Shown: positions 7,271 through 14,696, counted from the stretch's first letter. The stretch: DNA of 14,947 nucleotides from JAAAOZ01 sp964496595 (GCA_964496595.1 CAZCAI010000126.1:1-14947); one strand, 5' to 3'. The notes: generated from the sequence alone by a model not told the origin. Made by a program: numbers and translations.

Positions 7271-9370
7271 ATGAGAATTTCGCAAAGTTTTTCTAAAAGT
7301 TGGATAGTGCTTCAGGGCCTGTTCGGGCTGGGATTGGTTGCTATCACCGCCTTTATTCTGGTCATTGCGCTTCCCAGCGGCTACGATCTAGAAGTGGGGG
7401 ATGTTGCGCCGCGGGATATTCGTTCTCCTCGCGATATCACCTTCGTCAGCGATATCCGCAGCGCACAGGTCCGCCAAGAAGCGACGCGCAACGTCGAGCG
7501 GATTTACACCTCGCCCGACGTTATGGTCGCGCGCCAACAATTGGAGCGGATGCGGGATGTCCTCGCATTCCTCAGCGCGCTGCGCTTAGATCCTCGCGCC
7601 TCGGATACTGAGCGTTACGCGTGGCTCATCGCCGTGCCCGAATTAGCGGAATTCCCCCGCAGTGATGCGGAGGCGATCTTCAATCTCTCGGACTCAAGCT
7701 GGAATCGGGTCCAATTGGAATCCCTCCGGTTATTGGATCAGGTGATGCGCCAAGAAGAAATCCGCGAGTCGCAACTGCCGGAAGTGCGCGAGTGGATCCC
7801 CGTCTTAATTCCCTTCGAATTGGCGCAAGATGAGGCGGATCTGGTGTTGGAATTGGTCTCCCGCTTCATTCAGCCCAACGTCTTCTATGATGAACCGGCT
7901 ACCGAGCAAGCCCGTGAAGTGGCGCGTGAGGAGGTTGGCCCTGCCTTTCGCACCTTCCGCAGCGGCGAAATTATTGTGCGCGAAGGCGCCGTTGTCACCG
8001 CCTTGGATAGAGAAGCCTTCACCGACCTAGACCTGACCGGCGAACAGCGAAATCAATTGGATATTGGCATCGCGGTGTTGTTCGCCAGTACCTTGACGCT
8101 CGTGTTGGGCGGATATCTCGTCCGCTTGCAGCCGGATGTCTTGGATGGTGGACGTCTGGAGCTGTTGATGTTCCTCCTGCTGGCTCTCTTTATGACGTTA
8201 GCCCGCGTCTTGCTGCCAGCCGGCGATCTGTTGCCCTACCTCTATCCTGGCGCTGCATTAAGTATGTTGGTGACTGCGACGGTGGGCACAGTGCCGGCAA
8301 TTGGATTGACCATCTTCCTTGGTCTCATCGGCGGATGGATCGCGGGACATTCCCTGAACATTACCGCGTTGATCGCGTTGGGCGGCGTTTTCGCCGCGCT
8401 CACGCTGCCAAAGTACCCTTATACCGGCTCTATTTTTCGCTCCGGAATTTTGGCGGGCCTGGTGGAGGCGGCCGCATTGATTGTCTTTCTATCCAGAGAT
8501 TTGAGCACGGACCCGCTGAATGTTATGATCCAGGCCGGCGTCTGCGTGGGGAGCGGCATCATCGCGGGCGGCTTGACCGTCGGCGGCCTCTTCCTACTCG
8601 CGCCGCTCTTTGATCTGACCACCAGCTTCCGGCTGATGGAATTGAGTCGCCCCAATCACCCGCTGCTTCAGCGCTTGCTGCGTGAGGTACCGGGGACGTT
8701 TAATCACGTGATGATGGTCGCGAGCCTTGCGGAGCAGGCCGCGGATCGCATCGGCGCCAACTCCCTGCTTACACGGGTGGGCGCTTATTATCACGACATT
8801 GGCAAATTGACCCGCCCCTACTTCTTTTCTGAAAATCAGCAGGGCGTGAGCAATCCCCACGACCGCCTTGATCCCTACACCAGCGCCGAAATCATCGTGG
8901 GGCACGTGCGCGATGGGGTGAAATTAGCGAAACAATATCGCCTGCCGGCGGAAGTGCGGGCCTTCATCACTGAGCATCACGGCGCCGCCAAAATCAGCTT
9001 CTTCTATCAGAAGGCGGTCGAGGCCGCCGGGGACGAGGAAGGCCTGGTGGATGAATCGCAATTTCACTATCCCGGCCCACTGCCTCAACGCCGGGAGACG
9101 CTGCTGCTGATGTTGGCCGACAGTTCCGAGGCGGCGACGCGCGCGCGGCAACCCTCCACGCCGGAGGAGTTGGAAGAGGTAGTCGAATATATCTTCCAGC
9201 AGCGGATACGGGATGGACAACTGGATGAGTGTCCTATCACAATGCGCGAGTTGCGTATGGTTAAGGATACGTATATCGAATTGTTGCGGGGCGCGTTCCA
9301 TCCGCGCGTCAAATACCCCGAACCTAAGAAAACTGAGGATACGCCTGATGAGCAAGAAACATCTGATTGA
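7271..9370 (+). CDS. pgpH: 7TM-HD family c-di-AMP phosphodiesterase (PgpH/YqfF type)
   Basis: A 699-residue membrane protein with the three-part PgpH layout. It has one N-terminal helix (~13-35), an outside domain of ~230 residues beginning DLEVGDVAPRDIRSPRDITF, a seven-helix block (~267-455) and a cytoplasmic HD domain. Metal-site residues are all present: H479 (FNHVMMVASL), H508-D509 (YYHDIGKLTRPYFF), H545 (GHVRDGVKLA), H569-H570 (TEHHG) and D617 (LADSSEAATR). Characterised members hydrolyse cyclic di-AMP to pApA; the substrate here is inferred from family and architecture. The FFSENQ and NPHD segments after the HD are also typical. ATG 7271 has only a weak TTGGA upstream. Its 3' end overlaps ybeY by 23 nt, suggesting translational coupling. 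No separate promoter is obvious between the preceding terminator and the start. Confidence 0.93.
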   Translation: MRISQSFSKSWIVLQGLFGLGLVAITAFILVIALPSGYDLEVGDVAPRDIRSPRDITFVSDIRSAQVRQEATRNVERIYTSPDVMVARQQLERMRDVLAFLSALRLDPRASDTERYAWLIAVPELAEFPRSDAEAIFNLSDSSWNRVQLESLRLLDQVMRQEEIRESQLPEVREWIPVLIPFELAQDEADLVLELVSRFIQPNVFYDEPATEQAREVAREEVGPAFRTFRSGEIIVREGAVVTALDREAFTDLDLTGEQRNQLDIGIAVLFASTLTLVLGGYLVRLQPDVLDGGRLELLMFLLLALFMTLARVLLPAGDLLPYLYPGAALSMLVTATVGTVPAIGLTIFLGLIGGWIAGHSLNITALIALGGVFAALTLPKYPYTGSIFRSGILAGLVEAAALIVFLSRDLSTDPLNVMIQAGVCVGSGIIAGGLTVGGLFLLAPLFDLTTSFRLMELSRPNHPLLQRLLREVPGTFNHVMMVASLAEQAADRIGANSLLTRVGAYYHDIGKLTRPYFFSENQQGVSNPHDRLDPYTSAEIIVGHVRDGVKLAKQYRLPAEVRAFITEHHGAAKISFFYQKAVEAAGDEEGLVDESQFHYPGPLPQRRETLLLMLADSSEAATRARQPSTPEELEEVVEYIFQQRIRDGQLDECPITMRELRMVKDTYIELLRGAFHPRVKYPEPKKTEDTPDEQETSD

Positions 9371-9836
9371 CGTTCAAATCGAAGAACAACTCGCCGCAAA
9401 AGCGGCGCTGTCCACGGAACCGATCCGCGAGGCGGTGCTCAGCACATTGGATCACGCCAGGATCGCCGAGCCGTGCGAGGTGGCCATCGTCATCTCGGAT
9501 GATGCGACGTTGCACGATCTCAACCGCCGTTTCCGCGGCGTCGACCGGCCTACGGACGTGATCGCGTTCACCAACGACCCGCGCGGCCCCTTTGGCGCGG
9601 GCGCGCCTGGCATGCCGCGCTATCTGGGGGATATCGTCATCTCCGTCGAGCGCGCGGCCGCCCAGGCCGAGGAGGCCGGCGGCGCCTTGACCGAGGAGTT
9701 GCAATTGCTCACCGTCCATGGCGTGCTGCATCTGCTGGGCTACGATCACGCGACGCCGGTGGAGAAAGCCCAGATGTGGACGGCCCAAGCTGCGGTGCTC
9801 GATCAATTAGGCATTGATATCCCATTGCCCGAATGA
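9348..9836 (+). CDS. ybeY: Endoribonuclease YbeY (rRNA maturation)
   Basis: A 162-residue protein from ATG 9348. HGVLHLLGYDH supplies the three zinc-binding histidines H124, H128 and H134 of the UPF0054/YbeY signature. Upstream, LHDLNRRFRGVDRPTDVIAF and YLGDIVIS are equally typical. YbeY takes part in 16S rRNA 3'-end processing and ribosome quality control. The frame is open further upstream inside pgpH, but GAGG (9335-9338) at 9-nt spacing and the family's usual length support 9348. The gene overlaps the end of pgpH by 23 nt, and its TGA overlaps the dgkA ATG (ATGA). The insertion GPFGAGAPGMPR between the DVIAF and LGDI motifs is somewhat longer than in short family members. Confidence 0.95.
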   Translation: MSKKHLIDVQIEEQLAAKAALSTEPIREAVLSTLDHARIAEPCEVAIVISDDATLHDLNRRFRGVDRPTDVIAFTNDPRGPFGAGAPGMPRYLGDIVISVERAAAQAEEAGGALTEELQLLTVHGVLHLLGYDHATPVEKAQMWTAQAAVLDQLGIDIPLPE

Positions 9837-10219
9837 ACAATTCGCCTCACCAACGCGACATCAGCTTCTGGGAAGGCTTCCAGTTCGCCAGCGAAGGCCT
9901 GCTCTATGCCTTTCGAACGCAGCGCAACTTTCGCGTCCATCTGGCGGCGGCGTTCGCGGTCATCATCCTGGGGGCGTGGCTGCGACTTCCCCGGCAATCC
10001 TGGGCCATCTTGGCCCTCATCATCGGCCTGGTGCTCACCGCCGAGATGATCAACACCGCCGCCGAGGCCCTCGTCGATTTGACCAGCCCTGAGTATCATC
10101 CCCTGGCGAAGCTCGTCAAAGATCTGATGGCCGGCGCCGTCCTCATCGTCGCGTTGATCTCTGTTATCGTCGGCCTGCTAATCTTAGGCCCGCCCCTCCT
10201 GCTCCGCCTGGGATTTTAG
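9833..10219 (+). CDS. dgkA: DgkA-family undecaprenol/diacylglycerol kinase
   Basis: A 128-residue protein with three hydrophobic helices (~37-50, ~57-80, ~98-125). AEMINTAAEALVDL gives E71, N74 and E78, equivalent to the catalytic and metal residues E69, N72 and E76 of E. coli DgkA; K96-D97 (VKDLMAGAV) match its K94-D95. TQRNFRVH replaces the ERN of many Gram-positive enzymes with QRN. The family phosphorylates diacylglycerol (proteobacteria) or undecaprenol (Gram-positives) with ATP at the inner face of the membrane. Which substrate applies here cannot be read, but undecaprenol would feed lipid-carrier pathways used by envelope glycosyltransferases. ATG 9833 overlaps the ybeY TGA, so translation is coupled. 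It is the last gene of the plus-strand unit. Confidence 0.92.
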   Translation: MNNSPHQRDISFWEGFQFASEGLLYAFRTQRNFRVHLAAAFAVIILGAWLRLPRQSWAILALIIGLVLTAEMINTAAEALVDLTSPEYHPLAKLVKDLMAGAVLIVALISVIVGLLILGPPLLLRLGF

Positions 10220-10269
10220 CTTGTAGTCAGGCACGAAGCGAAGCGGAGTGCCGTCGAGCATCACGGATA

Positions 10270-10290
10270 TTCCGTAAAGCGTATTGCGTA
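10270..10290 (-). repeat. Heptamer array (three TACGNNN units on the minus strand)
   Basis: On the minus strand the units read TACGCAA (10284-10290), TACGCTT (10277-10283) and TACGGAA (10270-10276), in perfect 7-nt phase. This is the same heptamer family as the plus-strand array at 10437-10464, in opposite orientation. Confidence 0.65.
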
Positions 10291-10311
10291 ATTAGGCCGT
10301 TCCAAGAAAAT

Positions 10312-10367
10312 AAACCTCCCAAAAACAAACCGTTTTTCGAGGAAAAGGCTTCAGGTTTGGGAGGTTT
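10312..10367. terminator. Bidirectional terminator between convergent genes
   Basis: AAACCTCCCAAA (10312-10323) and TTTGGGAGGTTT (10356-10367) are perfectly complementary over 12 bp. Inside the 32-nt loop a second small hairpin is possible (TTTTC 10334-10338 with GAAAA 10342-10346). The arms begin and end in A/T runs, so RNA from either strand has a U-rich tail, and the minus-strand tail (TTATTTTCTT) is the better one. It can end both the dgkA transcript and the convergent glycosyltransferase transcript. Confidence 0.8.
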
Positions 10368-10436
10368 TAAATTTTGGAACTACCTTAGTTATGTATACCT
10401 TGCACACCTACCAATCGAATCTCATAACTAGTTCAT

Positions 10437-10464
10437 TACGAAGTACGGAATACGAAATACGTTC
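10437..10464 (+). repeat. Heptamer array (four TACGNNN units on the plus strand)
   Basis: TACGAAG, TACGGAA, TACGAAA and TACGTTC follow one another without a break. Together with the opposite array at 10270-10290 they bracket the bidirectional terminator. The rest of the 10220-10493 intergenic region holds a short inverted repeat (GGCAC 10230-10234 with GTGCC 10248-10252) and no gene that I can support. Confidence 0.7.
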
Positions 10465-10493
10465 TCCGTTGTGACCGGCCTCTGGCCGAGCCG

Positions 10494-12488
10494 TTACTCC
10501 ACCGCCACCACCAACCGATCCGCCCCCGTCGCGGGAATCACCCACCGCTCGCCCGTCAGCGGATCGTAGAGGCCCAGCGCCAGGGTGAGCGGCTCCTCCG
10601 CCGCGCCCCCCAGCATCGTGAAGCGATGCCACTGCACGAATTGATCCCCCACCTCCAAACTGTACGGATCCACCCACAGCCCATCGTCGATGGCGACCAG
10701 TGCGCCATCCGCCCCCATTAGATGTGCGAACACCTTGAGGCGCGGCCCGTTATAGACGTCCGGCGGCGGCGGATGGGGATGCCATTGCTCTTCCGGGAGC
10801 GGCAGCGGCGCGATGACCCGCCACCACACCGTCGCCTGGATGGTAGCGCCGGGCGTCGGCGTATCCGACCACCTCACGGCGTCCAAGACCAGCGCGTCGC
10901 CGTAGGGCTGATCTGCCAGTCGCCTCGCCTCGATATCGCGCGTCAGCGCGTCGGCGGGTGGCGCGGGCAGCGTGACGCGATAGCCTAACATCCCCTCCGG
11001 CGCTGCGATGACCTCGCTCAGCAGCGCCGCTGCTGCTGGATGCGGGTCGATCTCCTCCTGCGTGTAGAAGCGCATCGCGCCGCCGTTGGTCGCCAGCGCC
11101 CGCGCCGGATGCATCCAGCGCGCCGAAACATCTGGACGTCGGATGTCGGTTTGAAAGGCCGCCTTATCCCACGGCCCCGCCAAGAAGCTGCCGACGCTCA
11201 CATCGCCCATTTCTGGATGCGCGTCGACGTACTCGGCCAGCGCGCGATAATCGGCGCGATAGAGAAACCGCACCATCGAATGCTGCGGCCAGCGCACGAA
11301 GTAATCCGGCAGATCGCGCATCGCTACCAGCCCCAGCGTCAGCAGCGCCACGGGGAGCGCCGCTTGCGCCCAGCGCCGGGCCGCCGCCTTCATCGGCATG
11401 CTCAGCAAAAGATAAACGGCGGGCAGGGCCAGAATCGTGTGCCCGTAGCTCGATGGCGGCAGGCTGATGAACGCCGGCGCGATCCCCACACCGAACCACA
11501 GAAGCAGCATCCGCGCGGTGGGCTGATCCCAGTGCCAGAGGCGCGTCGCCACGCCTGAGTAGAACACCAGCGCGCCCGCCAGCCCGAAGACCGGACGTTC
11601 TCGGATATTGTAGAGCCATTCGGGGTCGCCTTTGGCGTGGAACATCCCCAGCGTCGTCCACATCGTCTCGATGAGCGGCCCGACATCGCCCTCCAGCAGC
11701 GCGGTGATGGGGACGGCCACCTCGCTCACCCGCGCATCCCCGCCCGGCACGCGCATCGCCGCCCAGAACATCGGCGCGGCCAGCAGCGCGCCCGCCATCA
11801 CGCCGATGAGATACCGCCGCCAGCGCACTTTATCTTGGAGCAGCGCCTGGACGTAGGGACGGCCCAATTTGGCCGTGGCCGCCGACTTCGTCCCCACGAA
11901 GGGCAGCGCCACGAGCATCAGCGGCGGCATCAGGCGCCCGGCGTAATAGGTCAGCAGCGCGCCCGCCGTCCCCAGCGCCAATCCGATGACCCCCTCGCGC
12001 GCGGGCGGCCTCTCATCCTGGAGCAACCGCCATCCCCAATAGAGCGCGCAGAGCATCCATGGCAGCGCGCCGATGTGACGAATGGCGACGCGGCTGTACA
12101 TCAGCCCCCAGAACGAGAGTGCGACCAGCGCCCCGGCCAACAGGCCCGTCGCGCGCGTGAACATCCGCCGCCCGATGGCCCACGTGAGCAGCACGCTCAA
12201 TGTGCCAAAGGTCGCCGCCATCCACCGCGCCGAGGCTTGATTGAGGCCGGCGACCGAGAGGAGCAGCGCGCGGAGCGTGTGATAGAGCGGCTCGTGGCCG
12301 GAGGCGCCCGCGAAGTAGAGCTGCGGGCCGCTCTCCAAGATGCGCTGCGAGAAGGTGTAGAGTTCGATGAGGTCGTCATCGCGCCAGCCGGGCGGCGCCT
12401 CCATCAGCGCCATCCAGCGCAGGCCCCAGGCCAGCAGCAGCACCGCGACCAGGCCGATGCGTTCCCATCTCTTTAACGGTTGATTCAT
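10494..12488 (-). CDS. GT-C membrane glycosyltransferase with C-terminal beta-rich domain (paralogue B)
   Basis: 664 residues. The first helix (~11-29) is followed by PPGWRDDDLIELY with D37-D38-D39 in the position of the catalytic Asp-Glu of PMT/ArnT-like enzymes, then GHEPLYH (H65, E66), a second motif shared with paralogue A. Many hydrophobic helices run to about residue 400, then comes a soluble part. The C-terminal ~140 residues (from YGDALVLDAVRW through FAHLMGADGALVAIDDG to LGLYDPLTGERWVI) look like a beta-sandwich, a type of tail I have seen on glycosyltransferases of Chloroflexota. The family transfers sugars from polyprenyl-phosphate donors outside the membrane; the acceptor is unknown. 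ATG 12488 has GAGG (minus strand, 12496-12499) at 7-nt spacing. The stop of paralogue A lies only 13 nt upstream, so the two form a tandem operon. It converges on dgkA. Confidence 0.82.
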   Translation of the reverse strand: MNQPLKRWERIGLVAVLLLAWGLRWMALMEAPPGWRDDDLIELYTFSQRILESGPQLYFAGASGHEPLYHTLRALLLSVAGLNQASARWMAATFGTLSVLLTWAIGRRMFTRATGLLAGALVALSFWGLMYSRVAIRHIGALPWMLCALYWGWRLLQDERPPAREGVIGLALGTAGALLTYYAGRLMPPLMLVALPFVGTKSAATAKLGRPYVQALLQDKVRWRRYLIGVMAGALLAAPMFWAAMRVPGGDARVSEVAVPITALLEGDVGPLIETMWTTLGMFHAKGDPEWLYNIRERPVFGLAGALVFYSGVATRLWHWDQPTARMLLLWFGVGIAPAFISLPPSSYGHTILALPAVYLLLSMPMKAAARRWAQAALPVALLTLGLVAMRDLPDYFVRWPQHSMVRFLYRADYRALAEYVDAHPEMGDVSVGSFLAGPWDKAAFQTDIRRPDVSARWMHPARALATNGGAMRFYTQEEIDPHPAAAALLSEVIAAPEGMLGYRVTLPAPPADALTRDIEARRLADQPYGDALVLDAVRWSDTPTPGATIQATVWWRVIAPLPLPEEQWHPHPPPPDVYNGPRLKVFAHLMGADGALVAIDDGLWVDPYSLEVGDQFVQWHRFTMLGGAAEEPLTLALGLYDPLTGERWVIPATGADRLVVAVE

Positions 12489-12501
12489 TTCGGCACCTCA
12501 C

Positions 12502-12912
12502 TCACGGCGCGTGCGTCACATCGAGGGGGAGCAGCACGCGTGTCAAATTATCGATAGGGAGCGCCAGCGGGAGGCGCACAAAATCCTCCTGGCGATAGAA
12601 TCCGACGGCGAACCCGTAATCGCCCGGCGCCAGATCCGCTGGCAGCGTGTAGCGATGATGCTGCACGCAGCGGTCGCCGGCCTGCCATTGCCACGCCGGC
12701 GCGTCTAGCCGATCTACCTGTGTGACCAGTTCGTTGTTCGCGTCGATCAGGTGCGAGAAGAGCGTCAGCGCCTCCGGGTGGGGGGCGCGCACCTCCCACG
12801 CGGTGATGACATCGACCGTGTCGCCCGGCGCGGCCACCGGCGGCGCGACTTGATAGCCGACGAGGTCGATGGTGTCAGCATAGGAGATGGGGAGGGGGGC
12901 TGCTTGATTGTA
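12502..12912 (-). CDS. C-terminal part of GT-C glycosyltransferase paralogue A (after gap)
   Basis: 136 residues plus TGA, read in frame from 12912. YADTIDLVGYQVAPPVAAPG, LFSHLIDANNELVTQVD and YGFAVGFYRQEDFVRLPL line up with the C-terminal beta-rich domain of paralogue B (FAHLMGADGALV, LGLYDPLTGERW). Without the Ns this is the end of the gene that starts at 14303. The frame differs from the upstream part when 100 bases are assumed, so the gap length is wrong. The ribosome binding site of paralogue B lies in the 13 nt after this stop. Confidence 0.8.
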   Translation of the reverse strand, partial: YNQAAPLPISYADTIDLVGYQVAPPVAAPGDTVDVITAWEVRAPHPEALTLFSHLIDANNELVTQVDRLDAPAWQWQAGDRCVQHHRYTLPADLAPGDYGFAVGFYRQEDFVRLPLALPIDNLTRVLLPLDVTHAP

Positions 12913-13012
12913 NNNNNNNNNNNNNNNNNNNNNNNNNNNNNNNNNNNNNNNNNNNNNNNNNNNNNNNNNNNNNNNNNNNNNNNNNNNNNNNNNNNNNNNN
13001 NNNNNNNNNNNN
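12913..13012. other. Scaffold gap (100 N) inside glycosyltransferase paralogue A
   Basis: Exactly 100 N. The upstream part of the gene leaves one base over after its last full codon and the downstream part starts on a codon, so the true missing length should be 2 modulo 3 (100 is 1 modulo 3). Alignment by eye with paralogue B suggests about 80 missing residues (roughly 240 nt) rather than 33. Confidence 0.95.
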
Positions 13013-14303
13013 CGGGATAGATGCTGCTGATCACAACCGGCGTCTGCGCGGGCGCGGCGTCCAAATGGCGGCCCAGCGCGACGACGTGGTGATGATAGAT
13101 CACGCGGACATCCGGATGCTGTGCCCAGCGCACGAAGTAAGCGTGCGCCATCTCCCCGCCCGTGATGAGCAGGCCCACGCCGCAGAGCGCGAGCATGCGC
13201 GCGTTCGTGAGCGCCGGGACGCGGCGCCGCAGCTGCTCCCAGAGCGTGTCGCATCCCAACGCGATCAGTAGGAAGATGGCGGGCAGCGCGCCGATGGCGC
13301 GGAGCGTGTTGTACTCGACCGGGGCTAAAAACGCGGGGGCCAACCCGCCGCCTAGCCACAGCAGCGCGAAGGCGTAGCGCCAATCGCGCAGGCGGCGCAG
13401 CGCGACGCCCACGCCGATCAAGAACAGGATCGCCAGCAGCGGCTCCAACGCCGGACGCCCGGCGATGTTGTAGAGCCAGCGCGGGTCCGCGCGCCAGAGG
13501 AGCATCGGCAGCGAGGCGGTGATGTTCCCCCAGAGCGGCGCGAAATCGCCCGCCCGCGCCGCCATCAACGCGCCGCCTAGTTGCTCGATGCGCGTCTCCA
13601 ATTCGGGGTTGGCGCGGAGGTGAAGCGCCAGCGGCAGCCCCGTCAGGCCGGCGATGAGCACGACGGCGACGGTACCCTTCCAGATGGATCGCAACGTCGC
13701 GCGATTGAGCGCGGCGAGGACAATCAGCAAAGCGAGGTACAACAGCGGCATTCCGCGACTGGCCATGTAGGTGTAGAAGCTCGCGCCCAACGCCAATCCC
13801 GCCAGCCCGTAGCCGATCCAGGCGCGCCGGCCCCGCATCGCGTGATCATACGCTATCGCCGAGGCGACTAACAGCGCCGGGAGCGTGGGCGCGCGCAGCC
13901 CGACCCGGCCCATCATCTGCGCCCAGAAGCTCACGGCCAGCGCCGCGCCCGCGAAGAGCGCCGCGCGTCGGCCCCACCAGCGCCGCGCCAGGACGACCGT
14001 CAGTACCCAGGTGACCAGGCTCCACAGCACCGTCGTCAACCGCAGCGTGAAGATGCTCTGGCCCAGCAGGAGCGTGAGCGCCGCGACCGAGTAGTTGTAC
14101 AGCGGCTCGTGGCCGTAGCCGACGGGGAAATAGAGGCGATGCACGCCGCGCAGAATCGCGGCGCTATCGTAGCCGTTGCTGGCCTCGTCGTGCGTCAGGC
14201 CCGGCGGCATGACCGTCAGCCCCGCGACTCGCAGCGCAAACGTGAGCAGCAGCAGGCCCGTGATCCCTATCCAGAACTTTCGTCGATTGGGTTGATTTCT
14301 CAC
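13013..14303 (-). CDS. GT-C membrane glycosyltransferase, N-terminal part (paralogue A, before gap)
   Basis: 430 residues from GTG 14303. The first helix (~10-31) is followed by PPGLTHDEASNGYDSA with D39-E40, the Asp-Glu expected in the first outside loop of PMT/ArnT-like GT-C enzymes, then GHEPLYN (H65, E66). Many hydrophobic helices follow, and the part ends with YFVRWAQHPDVRVIY and PVVISSIYP at the gap. Motif order and spacing match paralogue B closely (GHEPLY at 64-69 in both; YFVRW at 389 against 396), so the two arose by tandem duplication but have diverged widely. GTG 14303 is chosen because the helix begins directly after a short basic N-terminus and no ATG lies nearby; there is no Shine-Dalgarno before it. 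As the first gene of the minus-strand pair it should carry the promoter. Confidence 0.82.
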
Positions 14304-14310
14304 AGGGGGT

Positions 14311-14338
14311 ATATTATCGCAGAGGAGAGATTTGGCAA
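14311..14338 (-). promoter_or_regulatory. Possible promoter very close to the start of glycosyltransferase paralogue A
   Basis: On the minus strand TTGCCA (14333-14338) precedes either TAATAT (14311-14316, 16-nt spacer) or GATAAT (14313-14318, 14-nt spacer). The -10 would end 7-9 nt before the GTG at 14303, so the transcript would be leaderless or nearly so, which fits the absence of a Shine-Dalgarno. Confidence 0.35.
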
Positions 14339-14394
14339 GGTTGGTTGGGGTAACGAAAAATCCGGTAAATAAGACTGGGTATGTGCCTTCTATC

Positions 14395-14501
14395 GCCCGG
14401 ACGTAAACATCCGGGCTAAAAGGGCAAAGCCTCCTTCGGAGGCTCGGAGTATTAGCCCAAAGGGCTTTGTTCTTTTAGCGCGGGGACTTCCATCCCCGCG
14501 C
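14395..14501. repeat. Cluster of four perfect hairpins between the small gene and the glycosyltransferases
   Basis: In order: GCCCGGA (14395-14401) with TCCGGGC (14410-14416); AGCCTCC (14428-14434) with GGAGGCT (14438-14444), loop TTC; AGCCC (14454-14458) with GGGCT (14462-14466), loop AAA; GCGCGGGGA (14478-14486) with TCCCCGCGC (14493-14501), loop CTTCCA. All arms are perfect. On the minus strand the second hairpin is followed by TTTGCCCTTTT and could terminate the small gene. The last hairpin overlaps that gene's final codons. Bases 14304-14394 hold no gene. Confidence 0.85.
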
Positions 14502-14696
14502 GATGAGGGCTTCTTCGTAGGTTCGTTGCCAGCCGGCCCACTCGATAAAATCCTCGTGCATCTTTAGGCTGGCATCATCGGGTAGACCAGCCTCTTGGAG
14601 AAGTTCGAACGTTGTGTTGTATTTTCGCTCGAATGTTGCGATCTTGCGTTTAGCCAGTGTCAGACGATCCTCCGCAACACTGTTGGAGTTTGACAT
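14475..14696 (-). CDS. Small acidic/basic mixed protein of unknown function, possibly antitoxin-like
   Basis: 73 residues beginning MSNSNSVAEDRLTLAKRKIA. The gene is well supported: GAGGAGGT (minus strand, 14701-14708) lies 4 nt before the ATG, and a good promoter sits at 14725-14752. A helical stretch (DRLTLAKRKIATFERKYN, then TTFELLQEAGLP) is followed by HEDFIEWAGWQRTYEEA. The pattern of a short helix, a KYxxTFE segment and an acidic EDFIEW segment recalls small proteins I associate with toxin-antitoxin pairs in Chloroflexota and cyanobacteria, but this is recollection of a pattern, not an identification. No partner gene follows on the minus strand before the glycosyltransferases, and none is seen upstream within the window. 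Its last eight codons (ARGWKSPR) and TAA are contributed by a hairpin repeat. Confidence 0.65.
   Translation of the reverse strand: MSNSNSVAEDRLTLAKRKIATFERKYNTTFELLQEAGLPDDASLKMHEDFIEWAGWQRTYEEALIARGWKSPR

Noticed and set aside
11637..12476. 279-codon open frame antisense to glycosyltransferase paralogue B
   Set aside because: Extremely Arg/His/Gln/Pro-rich translation typical of the complement of a GC-rich gene; no ribosome binding site or motif.
14395..14501. tRNA or other structured RNA gene in the hairpin cluster
   Set aside because: The hairpins are independent short stems without cloverleaf spacing, a T-loop motif or a CCA end.
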